Notes: a model not told the origin generated them from the sequence alone. A stretch of 64,000 bases of DNA from Antedon mediterranea (GCF_964355755.1 NC_092673.1:18731001-18795000); one strand, 5' to 3'; shown: positions 9,582-20,885, counted from the stretch's first letter. Program-made: numbers and translations.

Positions 9582-12500
9582 ATGGCGGAATTAACAGGAA
9601 TTCCAATACCTACGATAGATTGGAAGGCACAGAATTTGCCGGAGGCACTAAGAAAGTTCAAGCGCACAGTGACGCTGATCTTCGAGGGCCCACTGGCTGA
9701 CAAGCCAGACAAAACCAAACTACGCTACCTCCTACTTTGGGTAGGCGAAACGGGACGTGACATTAAAGATTCTTGGAACCTGGCAGATGGGGACGAAACT
9801 CTGGATAAGCATTGGGAGAAATTTGAAGCATATGTCACCCCAAAATCAAACTTCCGGGTAGCACGATTTCAACTCCGAGCAATAAAACAGAAGGAAGGAG
9901 AAGCTATTGACAGTTTCATCACAAAAGCCAAAATCATACTGGCAGACTGCGATTATACAAACAAGGAGGAACAGCTGCTAGACTGTATCATAGCCGGGGT
10001 TCACAATGAAACCACCAGAAGGAAACTCATCGCAAAGGACAAGAACATGACGGTAGACCAAGCCCTGACCATGATCCGAGCACATGAGTGTACAACCCGT
10101 CAAATGAACGACATTCAAGAAGCCCAGTCCATGAAAAGCCAAGAGCAAACGGTCCACGAAATGAGATTCAAGAGGCATTATGAGAGACCACAAAAGCATG
10201 GACAATCGTTCCGAAATACAAACTCACACGGTAAGAATTTTCAAGCTGCTGAACCAATATACAATCACAACAAACATCCATCGCAGAGGTTTACCACTAC
10301 AGGGAACCATAACAAATGTGGGCGGTGTGGTTATAACAACCACAAGGATGGTGTCAGGTGTCCCGCAATTGATGCGCAATGCAACTCATGCAACCGCAAG
10401 GGACATTTCAGCCGGGCGTGCAGAACAAAGGGCATAGAGAAACAGATGAAGGAACTCAGAGTGGAAAGCGACGAAGACGGCGACAATTGCGACCTGTTTG
10501 AAATGACAGAAATAACAATATCGGAATTAGAACGAGAGAGGGCCGCAAAAGGTTGGTTCCAGGAATGCCTGGTACAACATGGGTTTCCAGTATCCTTTAA
10601 AATAGATACTGGCTCTGAAGCCAATGTAATCTCATCTGATGTAATGTCTTTAATTGATGCTGAATTTCAGCGAAAATTGATAAAGAAACAGGATAGGTTA
10701 AAGGGATTTGGTGGCAAAATAGTCAAACCAATGGGCCAAATTCAAATGCTTTTGAAAACTAAAGTATCAAAAGCAAATGTTGAGCAGATGCTAACATTCC
10801 AAATTATAAAGGGGCCTTGTTCGCCCATACTTAGTTTAGACTCATGTGAACAACTAGGCATAATTAAGCGGGTGGAATCCATTGAGAAAGAACAAGTAAA
10901 TTATAATGCCAAAATCAAGTCACTACTAGAGGCAAACAAAGATTTGTTTGAAGGGTTGGGCTGTCTTAAGAACTGTGAATTCGACATTAAGGTAGACAAG
11001 TCTATACAGCCCAAGCAACTCCCACCACGTCAAATACCGCACAGAATCAAAGATAAAGTTAAAGAGGAGTTAGAAAGAATGACCAAACTCGGGGTAATAG
11101 AGCGTGTTACTGAGCCCACAGAGTGGGTCAGCCAAATCACATCTGTTGCGAAGAAGAACGGTAAAGTTCGAATATGTTTAGATCCTAGAGAATTGAATAA
11201 AGCCATATTAAGACAACATTACCCAATGAAAACCGTGGAAGAGGTTGCCGCTACAATGCCAAACGCTAAAATCTTCTCAAAACTTGATGCCACATCAGGC
11301 TATTGGCAGCTCAAACTAACAAAAAAGGCGTCACTACTAACGTGTTTCAACACTCCTTGGGGCCGGTATAAATTTAACAGAGCCCCATTCGGAATAAACT
11401 CCATTGCGGAAGAATGGCAACGGGCAATGATAGAAGGTTTTGAAGGAGTACCTGTTAATATAATAGTCGATGATTTCTTAATTACTGCAAAAGATACCGA
11501 GCAACATTTCGAACGGCTCAAAGAGTTCTTAGACCGTGTGAGACAGACAGGCCTAAAATTAAATCGAGATAAGTCAGAAATCAACCGAAGCGAAGTAGAA
11601 TATGTGGGGCATCTAATCACCAGCGAAGGTTTAAAACCAAATCCAGAACGAATTAGAGCCTTGAGAGACATGCCGAAGCCTGTAGATAAAGCGCAGCTCC
11701 AAACATTCTTAGGAATGATGACATATTTGGCAAAGTTTCTCCCTAACATGTCCAAAATGAGCGAGCCGCTCAGACTACTTCTTAAAAAGGGGAACGAATT
11801 TGATTGGAGTACTGCCCAAGAGCGAGCGTACAATGAGTTAATCATAGCTGCTACCACGGCTCCAGTGCTAAGGTATTACGATCCGACACTACCGATCACA
11901 CTTGCCACAGATGCGAGCAACCACGGTTATGGGGCAGTCATCATGCAAATGAACCAACCAGTCGCATATGGTTCCAGGTGTTTAAATTCGGCCGAATTAA
12001 ATTATGCACCAGTCGAGAAGGAGATTAACGCTATTGTATTTGGGTGCAATAAATTCCACCACTACGTATATGGTAGCACAGTGGTTGTAGAAACCGACCA
12101 TAAGCCCTTAATTGGCATATTTGACAAGCCACTACACAAACTGAGCCCAAGAATTCAAAGAATGAGAATGGCACTATTAAGATACGACCTGAAACTAAAA
12201 TGGGTGCCCGGTAAAGACAATGTAATCGCAGATACATTAAGTAGAGCAACCCTTAACGATAAACCAAAAGACAAAGAAGAAGACACGCCGTTAGTGTTAA
12301 GCATAATCTCGCAACTACCCATCTCTGATGAAAAGCTACAACAAGTCAAACTAATGACCAATAACGACGAAACACTCGCACAAGTAAAGACATTAATTCA
12401 AGGTGGTTGGCCGGAACACATTAAAACCCTAGCCAATGACTCGCCAGCAAGGCCATATTTTAAATACAGGAACGACCTCTCATGCTGCGATGATGTCATA

Positions 12501-13637
12501 TTTAAAAATAATCAAATAGTTATTCCAAGAAAAATGCAAAAAGAGATGCTAAAAAAGCTACATGCAAGCCACCAGGGTATGGTAAAATCTAAATCAAGGG
12601 CTAAAGGGATAATGTTCTGGCCAGGAATGAACGCCCAAATAGAAGAAATCGTCTCACAGTGCGAAACATGCATGGAGATAAAACCACAAAGGCCAAAAGA
12701 GCCGATGATTCCACACGAGTTGCCAGATGCACCCTGGATTAAAATAGGAACAGATTTGTTTGAGATTCAGGGAAGGAACTATCTGATACTAACAGACTAT
12801 TATTCGAAATTCCCTGAGATCATAGAAATACCAGATAAGACTGCAAGCTCAGTAATCAAAGCTACATTGGACGTCTTTGCAAGACAAGGTGGACCACAAA
12901 TTATCATTAGTGATAACGGTCCATGTTACTCGAGTGAAGAATACTCGAACATGATGAAAGAATGGGGCATTAAGCATATTACAATCAGTCCAACCCACTC
13001 TCAATCCAATGGTCAAGCCGAAAACACTGTTAAAACTGTAAAAAACATAATCAAGAAGTGCACTAAATCGAACGAATTGAGAAATACACCATTGGATGGA
13101 ACATACGGATACAGTCCAAGCCAGCTACTAAATGGAAGACCTTTAAGGTCAAAGCTCCCCACTAAACCCGGACTGCTAAGACCACAATACATACCAAACG
13201 TATACAAGCAACTATGTGCTAGACAGGACAAACAAAAGTACTATTATGATCAACATGCATCTAAGCCCATACCACCATTGAATGAAGGACAGAAGGTTAG
13301 ATTTCAAAATGGAAACAAATGGGAGTATGGTACCATGACTAAGAGTCTTGAACAACCACGTAGTATGTTGGTAGAAAGCAGCAGAGGAAGAAAATTCAAA
13401 AGAAATAGCAAGCACATTTCTCCAACAAAAGAAAAAAGTGAACCGTTAGATAGCAGTAAGATTAGTAGTGATGTTGAGGATGAGCCTACTGAAGGCCCAA
13501 ATACCACTGAGGTCACACCACACCAACACAGTATAAAAACACATAATCAGAAGTATGACTCTGTGCCAGCGCGATCTAATGTAGTAATAACAAGGAGTGG
13601 GCGTGAGTCCAAGCCAGCTAAAAGACTAGATATATAA
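9582..13637 (+). CDS. Gag-Pol polyprotein of the gypsy element
   Basis: 1,351 residues from ATG 9582 (the in-frame codon at 9570 is GTG). Gag occupies about 1-285 and ends in two zinc-binding clusters, from Cys 246, the second a clean CX2CX4HX4C (CNSCNRKGHFSRAC). The protease active site is DTGS at 342-345. The reverse transcriptase has FSKLDATSGYWQL and IVDD (DD at 630-631). RNase H has ATDASNHGYGAV and ETDHKPL. The integrase has an HHCC zinc domain and DDE triad at about D1058, D1111 (ISDNGP) and E1147 (SNGQAEN). Gag and Pol share one frame with no frameshift or stop, so both would be made as one precursor. It appears intact and would copy and integrate the element. Confidence 0.95.
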   Translation: MAELTGIPIPTIDWKAQNLPEALRKFKRTVTLIFEGPLADKPDKTKLRYLLLWVGETGRDIKDSWNLADGDETLDKHWEKFEAYVTPKSNFRVARFQLRAIKQKEGEAIDSFITKAKIILADCDYTNKEEQLLDCIIAGVHNETTRRKLIAKDKNMTVDQALTMIRAHECTTRQMNDIQEAQSMKSQEQTVHEMRFKRHYERPQKHGQSFRNTNSHGKNFQAAEPIYNHNKHPSQRFTTTGNHNKCGRCGYNNHKDGVRCPAIDAQCNSCNRKGHFSRACRTKGIEKQMKELRVESDEDGDNCDLFEMTEITISELERERAAKGWFQECLVQHGFPVSFKIDTGSEANVISSDVMSLIDAEFQRKLIKKQDRLKGFGGKIVKPMGQIQMLLKTKVSKANVEQMLTFQIIKGPCSPILSLDSCEQLGIIKRVESIEKEQVNYNAKIKSLLEANKDLFEGLGCLKNCEFDIKVDKSIQPKQLPPRQIPHRIKDKVKEELERMTKLGVIERVTEPTEWVSQITSVAKKNGKVRICLDPRELNKAILRQHYPMKTVEEVAATMPNAKIFSKLDATSGYWQLKLTKKASLLTCFNTPWGRYKFNRAPFGINSIAEEWQRAMIEGFEGVPVNIIVDDFLITAKDTEQHFERLKEFLDRVRQTGLKLNRDKSEINRSEVEYVGHLITSEGLKPNPERIRALRDMPKPVDKAQLQTFLGMMTYLAKFLPNMSKMSEPLRLLLKKGNEFDWSTAQERAYNELIIAATTAPVLRYYDPTLPITLATDASNHGYGAVIMQMNQPVAYGSRCLNSAELNYAPVEKEINAIVFGCNKFHHYVYGSTVVVETDHKPLIGIFDKPLHKLSPRIQRMRMALLRYDLKLKWVPGKDNVIADTLSRATLNDKPKDKEEDTPLVLSIISQLPISDEKLQQVKLMTNNDETLAQVKTLIQGGWPEHIKTLANDSPARPYFKYRNDLSCCDDVIFKNNQIVIPRKMQKEMLKKLHASHQGMVKSKSRAKGIMFWPGMNAQIEEIVSQCETCMEIKPQRPKEPMIPHELPDAPWIKIGTDLFEIQGRNYLILTDYYSKFPEIIEIPDKTASSVIKATLDVFARQGGPQIIISDNGPCYSSEEYSNMMKEWGIKHITISPTHSQSNGQAENTVKTVKNIIKKCTKSNELRNTPLDGTYGYSPSQLLNGRPLRSKLPTKPGLLRPQYIPNVYKQLCARQDKQKYYYDQHASKPIPPLNEGQKVRFQNGNKWEYGTMTKSLEQPRSMLVESSRGRKFKRNSKHISPTKEKSEPLDSSKISSDVEDEPTEGPNTTEVTPHQHSIKTHNQKYDSVPARSNVVITRSGRESKPAKRLDI

Positions 13638-13826
13638 GTAAAGCGCATTGAGAAAGCAAGTAGAAAGTAGTATCTTAAGTAGCGATTGTTAAAATGTAAA
13701 TAAAAGAAAATGCCACAATGCAATAACTCATATTGAACATCTTTTCAAAATGTCAGTTTATCACAAACTACTGTATGTACAAACTAATTTAAAAAAAAAA
13801 ATAAATAAATATATTAAAAAGGGGCA
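13638..13826 (+). other. 3' untranslated part of the gypsy element with polypurine tract
   Basis: AT-rich spacer after the gag-pol stop. The polypurine tract AAAAAGGGGCA (about 13816-13826) lies right before the 3' LTR and would prime plus-strand synthesis. Confidence 0.75.
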
Positions 13827-13993
13827 TGTAATGTATTGTATTCATGATCATGTAGAATAATGATACAGCGCCCTCTATCCGATGTGGATTCATGTATTTG
13901 TTGGTGAATAGTACACACGGCAAAACGAGGTGTCCATTGTATTTATTTTCGTTAATGAATCACATAATATTAAACATAATATCGGACATTGCA
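13827..13993 (+). repeat. 3' LTR (167 bp, AATAAA lost)
   Basis: Same as the 5' LTR but lacks the ten bases aagcactcca, which removes the AATAAA. Flanked by the duplicated GACT. Confidence 0.95.
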
Positions 13994-16106
13994 GACTAGG
14001 CCTAGCCTAGATGATCTATCTTATCTAGGCTAGCCTACTAGGGCCAGCCTAGGCCTAGTCCCTATCTCTATAGTACTACAGTAGGGCTAGGCCTAGCTAG
14101 GCTACTCTAGGAGGAGAGGGCATAGCATGTAGAAGTTAGATATGGCTAGGCCTAGTAAGACTACAGATTAGTGGAGTAGGAGGCCTAAGGTGTGCTATGG
14201 TCTATTATTAGGCTAGAAGGCCTGCTTTACAGGAAGACCAAGCCGGCGCGGCACTGATCCACAACTACTGCATTTGAAATCGGTCACGTTTCTAATCAGT
14301 TGCATATGGCATGCCAAATGTGCCTTATGTATATTTTCTTTTGCTTATTCCTCCCAGGGTCATACCGTATGCGCGATATGATTCTAACAAGACAATGATG
14401 ATTAGGTTTAAAAAAGGTGGTAAAAACCAAAGGCTTCCATTGATACACTAAAGAGACGTAAAAAAATGAATTAATAAAAAATGCAATATATATGTTATGT
14501 ACCTACTATATCTTTTATTATTGTTCTGAAAAAATGATAAAATAATGATATACATTCCATAATTTTATAAATGAACATATTTCACATTTTCTGTAGGAAA
14601 TTTAACTAAAAATATTGGAATCTAATAACCAGGCCATTGGGTGTTTATATTGTTAAGTTGTAATAAATTGCAGTTGATGAAGTAATTGTTAACAATAACT
14701 AAATATGAATATCAATCAATATGTTATTACAAAATAAACAAAAAAATCATTACAAGAATGTACTAAAGATTTAAAAATAAATCACTTTGGGAATTGACAA
14801 TTTAATAATTATCGTCAAATTGACCTATTAATATTTGTTCACATTTTAATATTTCCTTTTCTCTTCATGTCAAGCAATTTCTGTTTTTTTCTTCATTACG
14901 TCTGTCTAATGAGTGAGTTCTCTCCTTTCAATTAGTTTAGTATGTCTTGAGATATTTGGGTAGTCTACAGGTAGGTTCTAGAATGTGTTTTGACATAATG
15001 TTAGTAAAAAGATAAATATATTGCCACATAAGGCGTTTCATACATATAATGCTAATTGATCGATCATCGAAAAAAAACGCAGTAGTTTCCAAACAAAAAT
15101 TGAAACGCTATCCGGTGGACTAACATAAAAAAGAGAATATAAACTACAGACTTGGGGTAAGTCATCTAATATTTGGGCAACTAATCTTTGTTATGGATGA
15201 TTTTACCAATGTACAGAAACAATTTTATTGCATTAAGTATTTTTTCCTATAGTTTAAAATGTATGTACAGTATAGTGATTCATTTGTTCATGAATGAAAG
15301 AGTTGGTGTCAGTTTATTTCAAAATGGTAGCTAAATCAATGTCGATGACCTATTAAATATAGTACACCCTTCCTCCCCTGAAATTGACGATTAACAAGTA
15401 TATACTTATTTAAACTTTACAATCAGTTGTGTTAATAATTAATGCATTTTATTTTGGCCAAAACCCGAATAGCGAAAGCTGATTTGTTTTGGTCTTTTTT
15501 GTCATAATTGTTTATGAAGTTTTTATATTATTTTATTATTATGTTATGAGAGTGACAAATAAAGTATTTACACAAATATATATATTTTGGCCTTATGTGT
15601 ACAATATAAATGTTAAAAAAAGATATTCAAAGTTTACTTTCAAGTCGCTAGCATTACAAAGAATCTACAATTTCTTTTTAAAGAATTGTAGCCAATTTTA
15701 AAAAAATGTCCTAAATAGGATAGTTTTTGCAGTTTAAAAATGTAATGTTGTTTACTACACTAACATGAAGGAAATAAAAAAGATTACATTATTTATTTCC
15801 TCCATGATATCATAGTGTGCCTTGCTTTTGTGTGTACACTCTTTTATTGACTTAACCTTGACTGGACAATATCCAGATGCCAATTGTGTAGTAAAATGAT
15901 TTCATATGCTCTAGTTAACATGTTCTTTACAAAAGGTTGTTCTTTGTTAATATGAAGTATATAGAAACTACTTATAATAATATAAGTTGACAACTTATAT
16001 TTTCTGTTATTTTCTAGTATGCAAGACTGACTCTCAAAGTCATGTGACACACGGAACGCTGTAAACAGGGTGTTGGCACTTAGCATAACAATAAACACCT
16101 TTGACG
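13994..16106. other. Non-coding stretch; TAGGCCTAG-rich patch, then AT-rich DNA and putative 5' region of the large gene
   Basis: 13994-14235 is full of CTAGGC/GCCTAG palindromic motifs, a composition common in some echinoderm genomes. The rest is AT-rich with no exon I can support. Just before the first exon (about 16030-16106) the sequence reads like a short 5' UTR and includes TCATGTGAC, an E-box-like site. No TATA box is convincing. Confidence 0.45.
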
Positions 16107-16150
16107 ATGGACCAGGGATTGGAGGAATATTCAGACATGAACATACAAGG
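16107..16150 (+). CDS. Large gene, exon 1 (start codon)
   Basis: ATG at 16107 in context gacgATGG, followed by 14 codons (MDQGLEEYSDMNIQ...) and donor GTAAGT at 16151, phase 2. The next coding exon at 18349 begins with the single base needed. Short and without a recognised domain. Confidence 0.55.
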
Positions 16151-16601
16151 GTAAGTTATGGTTACCAATACCACCAACTCTTTATGAATTTATTGTTAGT
16201 GACTGTGTGTGTTTTTATTTCATTACAGTAATTTGACGTTTTAAGCTCTTTGTCATTTGAAGGTTACAAATAAACAGTACAGTTAAACAACACAAGACAC
16301 ATAAATTTTGCTTGATCTAATCCAGCAGAAGTATGTAGTGTGAGAACAAAGATTACAATTTTCATCTTCATTCAGTAACACCAGCATACAGATGCAAGTT
16401 AATTGTCGTAGCCTTTAATGTTTCTGCTGTCTGATGGGATTATATTTTATACATGCTGTATGTATGAAACACATACAGTAATATTGAAATATAAAATGTT
16501 TCTGCTGGAATAGCTTGTCAGTATGTATACACTTTCACCAGTTTTATGTTCAACAGTCTGATAATACTGAAGTTTCCATTCCATTTGTATATACAGTAAG
16601 C

Positions 16602-16973
16602 GGTTCAGGGAAGATTCGGCCCTGAGACGATTCGGCCCGGGACTATTCGGCCCACTTTTAGTGGGACGTTTCGGCCCACTTTGGGCCAAAACGTAGACCA
16701 AATTCATATTCATTTTTTGGGGTATTTATCAAGTTTTTAAAGGTGTTTAACAATCCGTATTTTATTAATATTGACAATGTTGATATAATATATATAATAA
16801 ATTACTAAAAAAACGTAATTTTATATTCAATTTATTACTTCGAAAACCTTGTTTATTTCGTGCATTCGCCAAGCGGCCAACAGAGGGCGTAACTTGTTTA
16901 CATCGTTCACATGACTAAAAAATGATCATTTTCCCAGGGCCGAATAGTCTCAGGGCCGAATCGTCCCGTTACC
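16602..16973. mobile_element. MITE with TTCGGCCC-type terminal inverted repeats and 8-bp TSD
   Basis: Both ends carry inverted GATTCGGCCCTGAGAC..ATTCGGCCC blocks (about 40 bp, imperfect), flanked by the 8-bp direct repeat CAGTAAGC (16594-16601 and 16974-16981). An 8-bp duplication fits hAT-like (or P-like) DNA transposons. No transposase is encoded. It lies in intron 1. An antisense open frame across 16447-16713 merely runs into it. Confidence 0.8.
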
Positions 16974-17141
16974 CAGTAAGCAATTGATTATTATCAGTAT
17001 TGTCCTTGTACCACACAGTGACTGTGACACAAACAATTGGTATTTTTTGCATTGCATTGTTTTGAATACAACACACATATTAGGAATTAATGATGATTCG
17101 CACTAGTTTCTTTTATTTCCTGAAAATTATTTGTAAAGCTC

Positions 17142-17237
17142 TGTCTACACCACCATATATGGACATGATGAGGTCATATCACTACCCTATTTGAGAACAT
17201 AACAATTTCTTTGTCAAGTTTGATATTGTAGACAGAG
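17142..17237. mobile_element. Short palindromic MITE (AGCTCTGTCTACAC ends), copy 1
   Basis: Inverted repeats AGCTCTGTCTACA at the left and TGTAGACAGAGCT at the right enclose a short core with TGATGAGGTCATATCACTAC. A related copy is at about 32489-32632. Confidence 0.7.
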
Positions 17238-17265
17238 CTGTGGTTTGTCTAACAAAAGCTATGCA

Positions 17266-17384
17266 TTTAATAACCTCAGGCTACAGAGTTGGAGATATGA
17301 ACATTTAATAACCTCAGGCTACAGAGTTGGAGATATGAACATTTAATAACCTCAGGCTACAGAGTTGGAGATATGAACATTTAA
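17266..17384. repeat. 38-bp tandem repeat, three copies
   Basis: Three nearly perfect copies of a unit containing ATAACCTCAGGCTACAGAG and TTGGAGATATGAACATTTA, in intron 1. The perfect identity suggests recent slippage. Confidence 0.9.
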
Positions 17385-17964
17385 AATCAGACAAGATAGT
17401 ATCAGACAATTTGATAGCTATAAAGATGTATTATTCCCCATTTAAAAATAATAATTCATTTTTTTTGTTGAATGCCATTTTAATGTCCCATAATAGGTAT
17501 CCACTTTGACCAAAAGTTTAATTGAAAACATTTTTTTACCTGAAAAAAATGGTAATTTAAAGCAAAAATTAATCAATTTGGCTGCCAGCCAATGGTTTTT
17601 GTGTAAAGTGAAAACGTTATTTCTTTTCTTTTTTTTTTCTACAGAAGTGATTAACTTTATTAAAACTACAAAATAACCCGCTATTCAAAGTCTGATTTAA
17701 TTAATCTTCATTTTTCATGTTTTTGGGTGACAATCTTTAAACAAATATTTTAACAAAATGACATTGTTGTGAGTATCAGTAGCTGTATCTCAATGTACAA
17801 ATATAATAAGCAAAAGCTAAATTCAAACAACAAAGTAAAACAGCCAGCATCAGAAACATCTATATTATGGTATATTACTTCAATAGGAATTTAGATAGTT
17901 TAGATAGAAATACAGATAGTTTACATACCAGGAAAGATTAAATGTTTACCTTTTATATTTTCAG

Positions 17965-18047
17965 AAGAGAATGTGTAGGCTTTTATACTAGAAGCTATCG
18001 GCATTAATAATTGTTAAATGAAGACACTGTATTTTGAAAATGGAAAG
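17965..18047 (+). CDS. Possible alternative first exon of the large gene
   Basis: An acceptor-like ttttatattttcag ends at 17964 and a donor GTAGGT starts at 18048. The last eight bases, ATG GAA AG (18040-18047), end in phase 2 like exon 1 and would join exon 2 to give MERNKLEEAL. It could be an alternative 5' exon or a chance pattern. In-frame stops upstream mean it would be mostly UTR. Confidence 0.3.
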
Positions 18048-18348
18048 GTAGGTTTTTTAATTGTATTATTTCAAATCAAACAGATTAACCTTCAATTAAT
18101 TTATAGTTTAAATGAAAAAGAAAACACTTTAAGATATTATTTTGAGAAACTTTTCAAATACAAACATAAATATTACAATTAAAGGGCCCATTTTCATCAA
18201 ATATTTATTATTGAATGAAAGAAAGAAAAAATAAATGTTTACGTTGAGTTGAGTTGAAATATAATGATGATAATATTATTTTCATCAATCGTCATTTTCA
18301 TAAAATAATGTAACACTTCATTATAATCTTTTATAATCATTTTAACAG

Positions 18349-18442
18349 GAACAAATTAGAAGAAGCTTTGCACAGGAATGATTTGCAAACAGTTAAACAC
18401 ATTTGTAGAACACAGCCAGATCTTGTGAAATCTATCAATGAG
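18349..18442 (+). CDS. Large gene, exon 2: start of the ankyrin domain
   Basis: Acceptor tttaacag ends at 18348; donor GTATTA follows 18442. It encodes NKLEEALHRNDLQTVKHICR and then TQPDLVKSINE, the typical 'A-x-x-x-N-D-L-x-x-V-K' capping helix pair of an ankyrin array, in phase 0 with the next exon. Confidence 0.75.
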
Positions 18443-18620
18443 GTATTAAAAATATATTTTCATAATATTAACAAAAAGAAATTCTTTTCATTGAAATTTA
18501 AAATTGTTTACTACATTATTTAGCTGTAATTTTTGCTGCTGTTTATATTGACAGAAAACCAATTTCACATAATGTCTGTTGTCAGTATTTATAAACTATA
18601 TTATTTTGATTCCTTTCCAG

Positions 18621-18728
18621 GATGGGAACACTCCACTACATGTATATCTGAGTAAAGTAATTCCTACCTTAGATATACTTACTTGTCTTTTAAATCATAA
18701 TGTGTCTGCAGCAACATTGCAAAATAAG
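18621..18728 (+). CDS. Ankyrin exon 1 of 10
   Basis: 108 bases, 36 codons, phase 0 at both ends (tttccag | ... aataag | gtaatc). One ankyrin repeat: DGNTPLHVYLSK, then VIPTLDILTCLLNHNVSA and ATLQNK. The TPLH signature and LLxHN-x-S-A match the ankyrin consensus. Nearly identical to exon 4 of the array. Confidence 0.85.
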
Positions 18729-18927
18729 GTAATCCACATGGATTTGCTAGTGTAGTAGGCTACCATTCTCTGCAGTAAACCATTCTATTTATCAATAATG
18801 ACAAATATGATTTTTTACTACATTATTTAGCTGTAATTTTTGCTGCTGTTTATATTGACAGAAAACCAATTTCACATAATGTATGTTGTCAGTATTTATA
18901 AACTTTATTATTTTTATTCCTTTCCAG

Positions 18928-19035
18928 GATGGGAACACTCCATTACATGTATATCTTAGTAAAGTAAATCCTACCTTAGATATACTTACTTGTCTTTTAA
19001 ATCATAATGCGTCTGCAGCAACATTGCAAAATAAG
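18928..19035 (+). CDS. Ankyrin exon 2 of 10
   Basis: Same splice borders and length, 307 bases after exon 1. Differs by VNPT and NHNASA. Matches exon 5 of the array. Confidence 0.85.
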
Positions 19036-19234
19036 GTAATCCACAGGGATTTGCTAGTGTAGTAGGCTACCATTCTCTGCAGTAAACCATTCTATTTATC
19101 AATAATGACAAATATGATTTTTTACTACATTATTTAGCTGTAATTTTTGCGGTTGTTTATATTGACAGAAAACCAATTTCACATAATGTCTGTTGTCAGT
19201 ATTTATAAACTTTATTATTTTTATTCCTTTCCAG

Positions 19235-19342
19235 GATGGGAACACTCCATTACATGTATATCTGAGTAAAGTAAATCCTACCTTAGATATACTTACTTGT
19301 CTTTTAAATCATAATGCATCTGCACCAACATTGCAAAATAAG
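19235..19342 (+). CDS. Ankyrin exon 3 of 10
   Basis: 108 bases, phase 0-0. Carries NASAPTLQNK. Matches exon 6; the following intron is four bases longer, the same as after exon 6. Confidence 0.85.
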
Positions 19343-19545
19343 GTAATCCACAGGGATTTGCTAGTGTAGTAGGCAACCATTCTCTGCTGTAAACCATTCT
19401 ATTTGTTTATCAATAATGACAAATATCATTTTTTTCTACATTATTTAGCTGTAATTTTGGCTGCTGTTTATATTGACAGAAAACCAATTTCACATAATGT
19501 CTGTTGTCAGTATTTATAAACTTTATTATTTTGATTCCTTTCCAG

Positions 19546-19653
19546 GATGGGAACACTCCACTACATGTATATCTGAGTAAAGTAATTCCTACCTTAGATA
19601 TACTTACTTGTCTTTTAAATCATAATGTGTCTGCAGCAACATTGCAAAATAAG
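19546..19653 (+). CDS. Ankyrin exon 4 of 10
   Basis: Copy of exon 1 displaced by 925 bases (VIPT, NVSA, and the same ttgattcctttccag acceptor). Confidence 0.85.
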
Positions 19654-19852
19654 GTAATCCACATGGATTTGCTAGTGTAGTAGGCTACCATTCTCTGCAG
19701 TAAACCATTCTATTTATCAATAATGACAAATATGATTTTTTACTACATTATTTAGCTGTAATTTTTGCTGCTGTTTATATTGACAGAAAACCAATTTCAC
19801 ATAATGTATGTTGTCAGTATTTATAAACTTTATTATTTTTATTCCTTTCCAG

Positions 19853-19960
19853 GATGGGAACACTCCATTACATGTATATCTTAGTAAAGTAAATCCTACC
19901 TTAGATATACTTACTTGTCTTTTAAATCATAATGCGTCTGCAGCAACATTGCAAAATAAG
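19853..19960 (+). CDS. Ankyrin exon 5 of 10
   Basis: Copy of exon 2 displaced by 925 bases. Confidence 0.85.
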
Positions 19961-20159
19961 GTAATCCACAGGGATTTGCTAGTGTAGTAGGCTACCATTC
20001 TCTGCAGTAAACCATTCTATTTATCAATAATGACAAATATGATTTTTTACTACATTATTTAGCTGTAATTTTTGCGGTTGTTTATATTGACAGAAAACCA
20101 ATTTCACATAATGTCTGTTGTCAGTATTTATAAACTTTATTATTTTTATTCCTTTCCAG

Positions 20160-20267
20160 GATGGGAACACTCCATTACATGTATATCTGAGTAAAGTAAA
20201 TCCTACCTTAGATATACTTACTTGTCTTTTAAATCATAATGCATCTGCACCAACATTGCAAAATAAG
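20160..20267 (+). CDS. Ankyrin exon 6 of 10
   Basis: Copy of exon 3 displaced by 925 bases (NASAPTLQNK). Confidence 0.85.
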
Positions 20268-20470
20268 GTAATCCACAGGGATTTGCTAGTGTAGTAGGCA
20301 ACCATTCTCTGCTGTAAACCATTCTATTTGTTTATCAATAATGACAAATATCATTTTTTTCTACATTATTTAGCTGTAATTTTGGCTGCTGTTTATATTG
20401 ACAGAAAACCAATTTCACATAATGTCTGTTGTCAGTATTTATAAACTTTATTATTTTTATTCCTTTCCAG

Positions 20471-20578
20471 GATGGGAACACTCCATTACATGTATATCTG
20501 AGTAAAGTAAATCCTACCTTAGATATACTTACTTGTCTTTTAAATCATAATGTGTCTGCAGCAACATTGCAAAATAAG
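20471..20578 (+). CDS. Ankyrin exon 7 of 10
   Basis: 925 bases after exon 4 but a mixture of types: VNPT as in exon 2, NVSA as in exon 1. Suggests gene conversion or unequal exchange in the array. Confidence 0.85.
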
Positions 20579-20777
20579 GTAATCCACATGGATTTGCTAG
20601 TGTAGTAGGCTACCATTCTCTGCAGTAAACCATTCTATTTATCAATAATGACAAATATGATTTTTTACTACATTATTTAGCTGTAATTTTGGCTGCTGTT
20701 TATATTGACAGAAAACCAATTTCACATAATGTATGTTGTCAGTATTTATAAACTTTATTATTTTTATTCCTTTCCAG

Positions 20778-20885
20778 GATGGGAACACTCCATTACATGT
20801 ATATCTGAGTAAAGTAAATCCTACCTTAGATATAGTGACTTGTCTTTTAAAGCATAATGTATCTGCAGCAACATTGCAAAATAAG
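20778..20885 (+). CDS. Ankyrin exon 8 of 10
   Basis: 108 bases, phase 0-0. Carries DIVTCLLKHNVSA, diverging from exons 1-7 at the second helix. Confidence 0.85.

Larger units (their letters stand above)
9356..13993 (+). mobile_element. Complete Ty3/gypsy LTR retrotransposon
   Basis: 4.64 kb. It has TG...CA LTRs, a primer-binding site directly after the 5' LTR, one uninterrupted gag-pol frame, and a purine tract before the 3' LTR. A 4-bp target-site duplication GACT is present (9352-9355 and 13994-13997). The LTRs differ only by a 10-bp gap. The domain order Gag-PR-RT-RH-IN, and the position of the integrase after RNase H, define Ty3/gypsy. The compact single frame resembles Mag/SURL-type elements, an assignment from general likeness only. 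No envelope-like frame is present. Confidence 0.95.

Noticed and set aside
11300-11857. 185-codon antisense frame
   Set aside because: Shadow of the gypsy reverse transcriptase on the other strand; no domain.
13994-14235. CTAGGC-rich patch as a regulatory island
   Set aside because: Similar patches occur inside the MITE at 35259-35886 and near 26830; more likely base-composition bias or repeat debris than a regulator.
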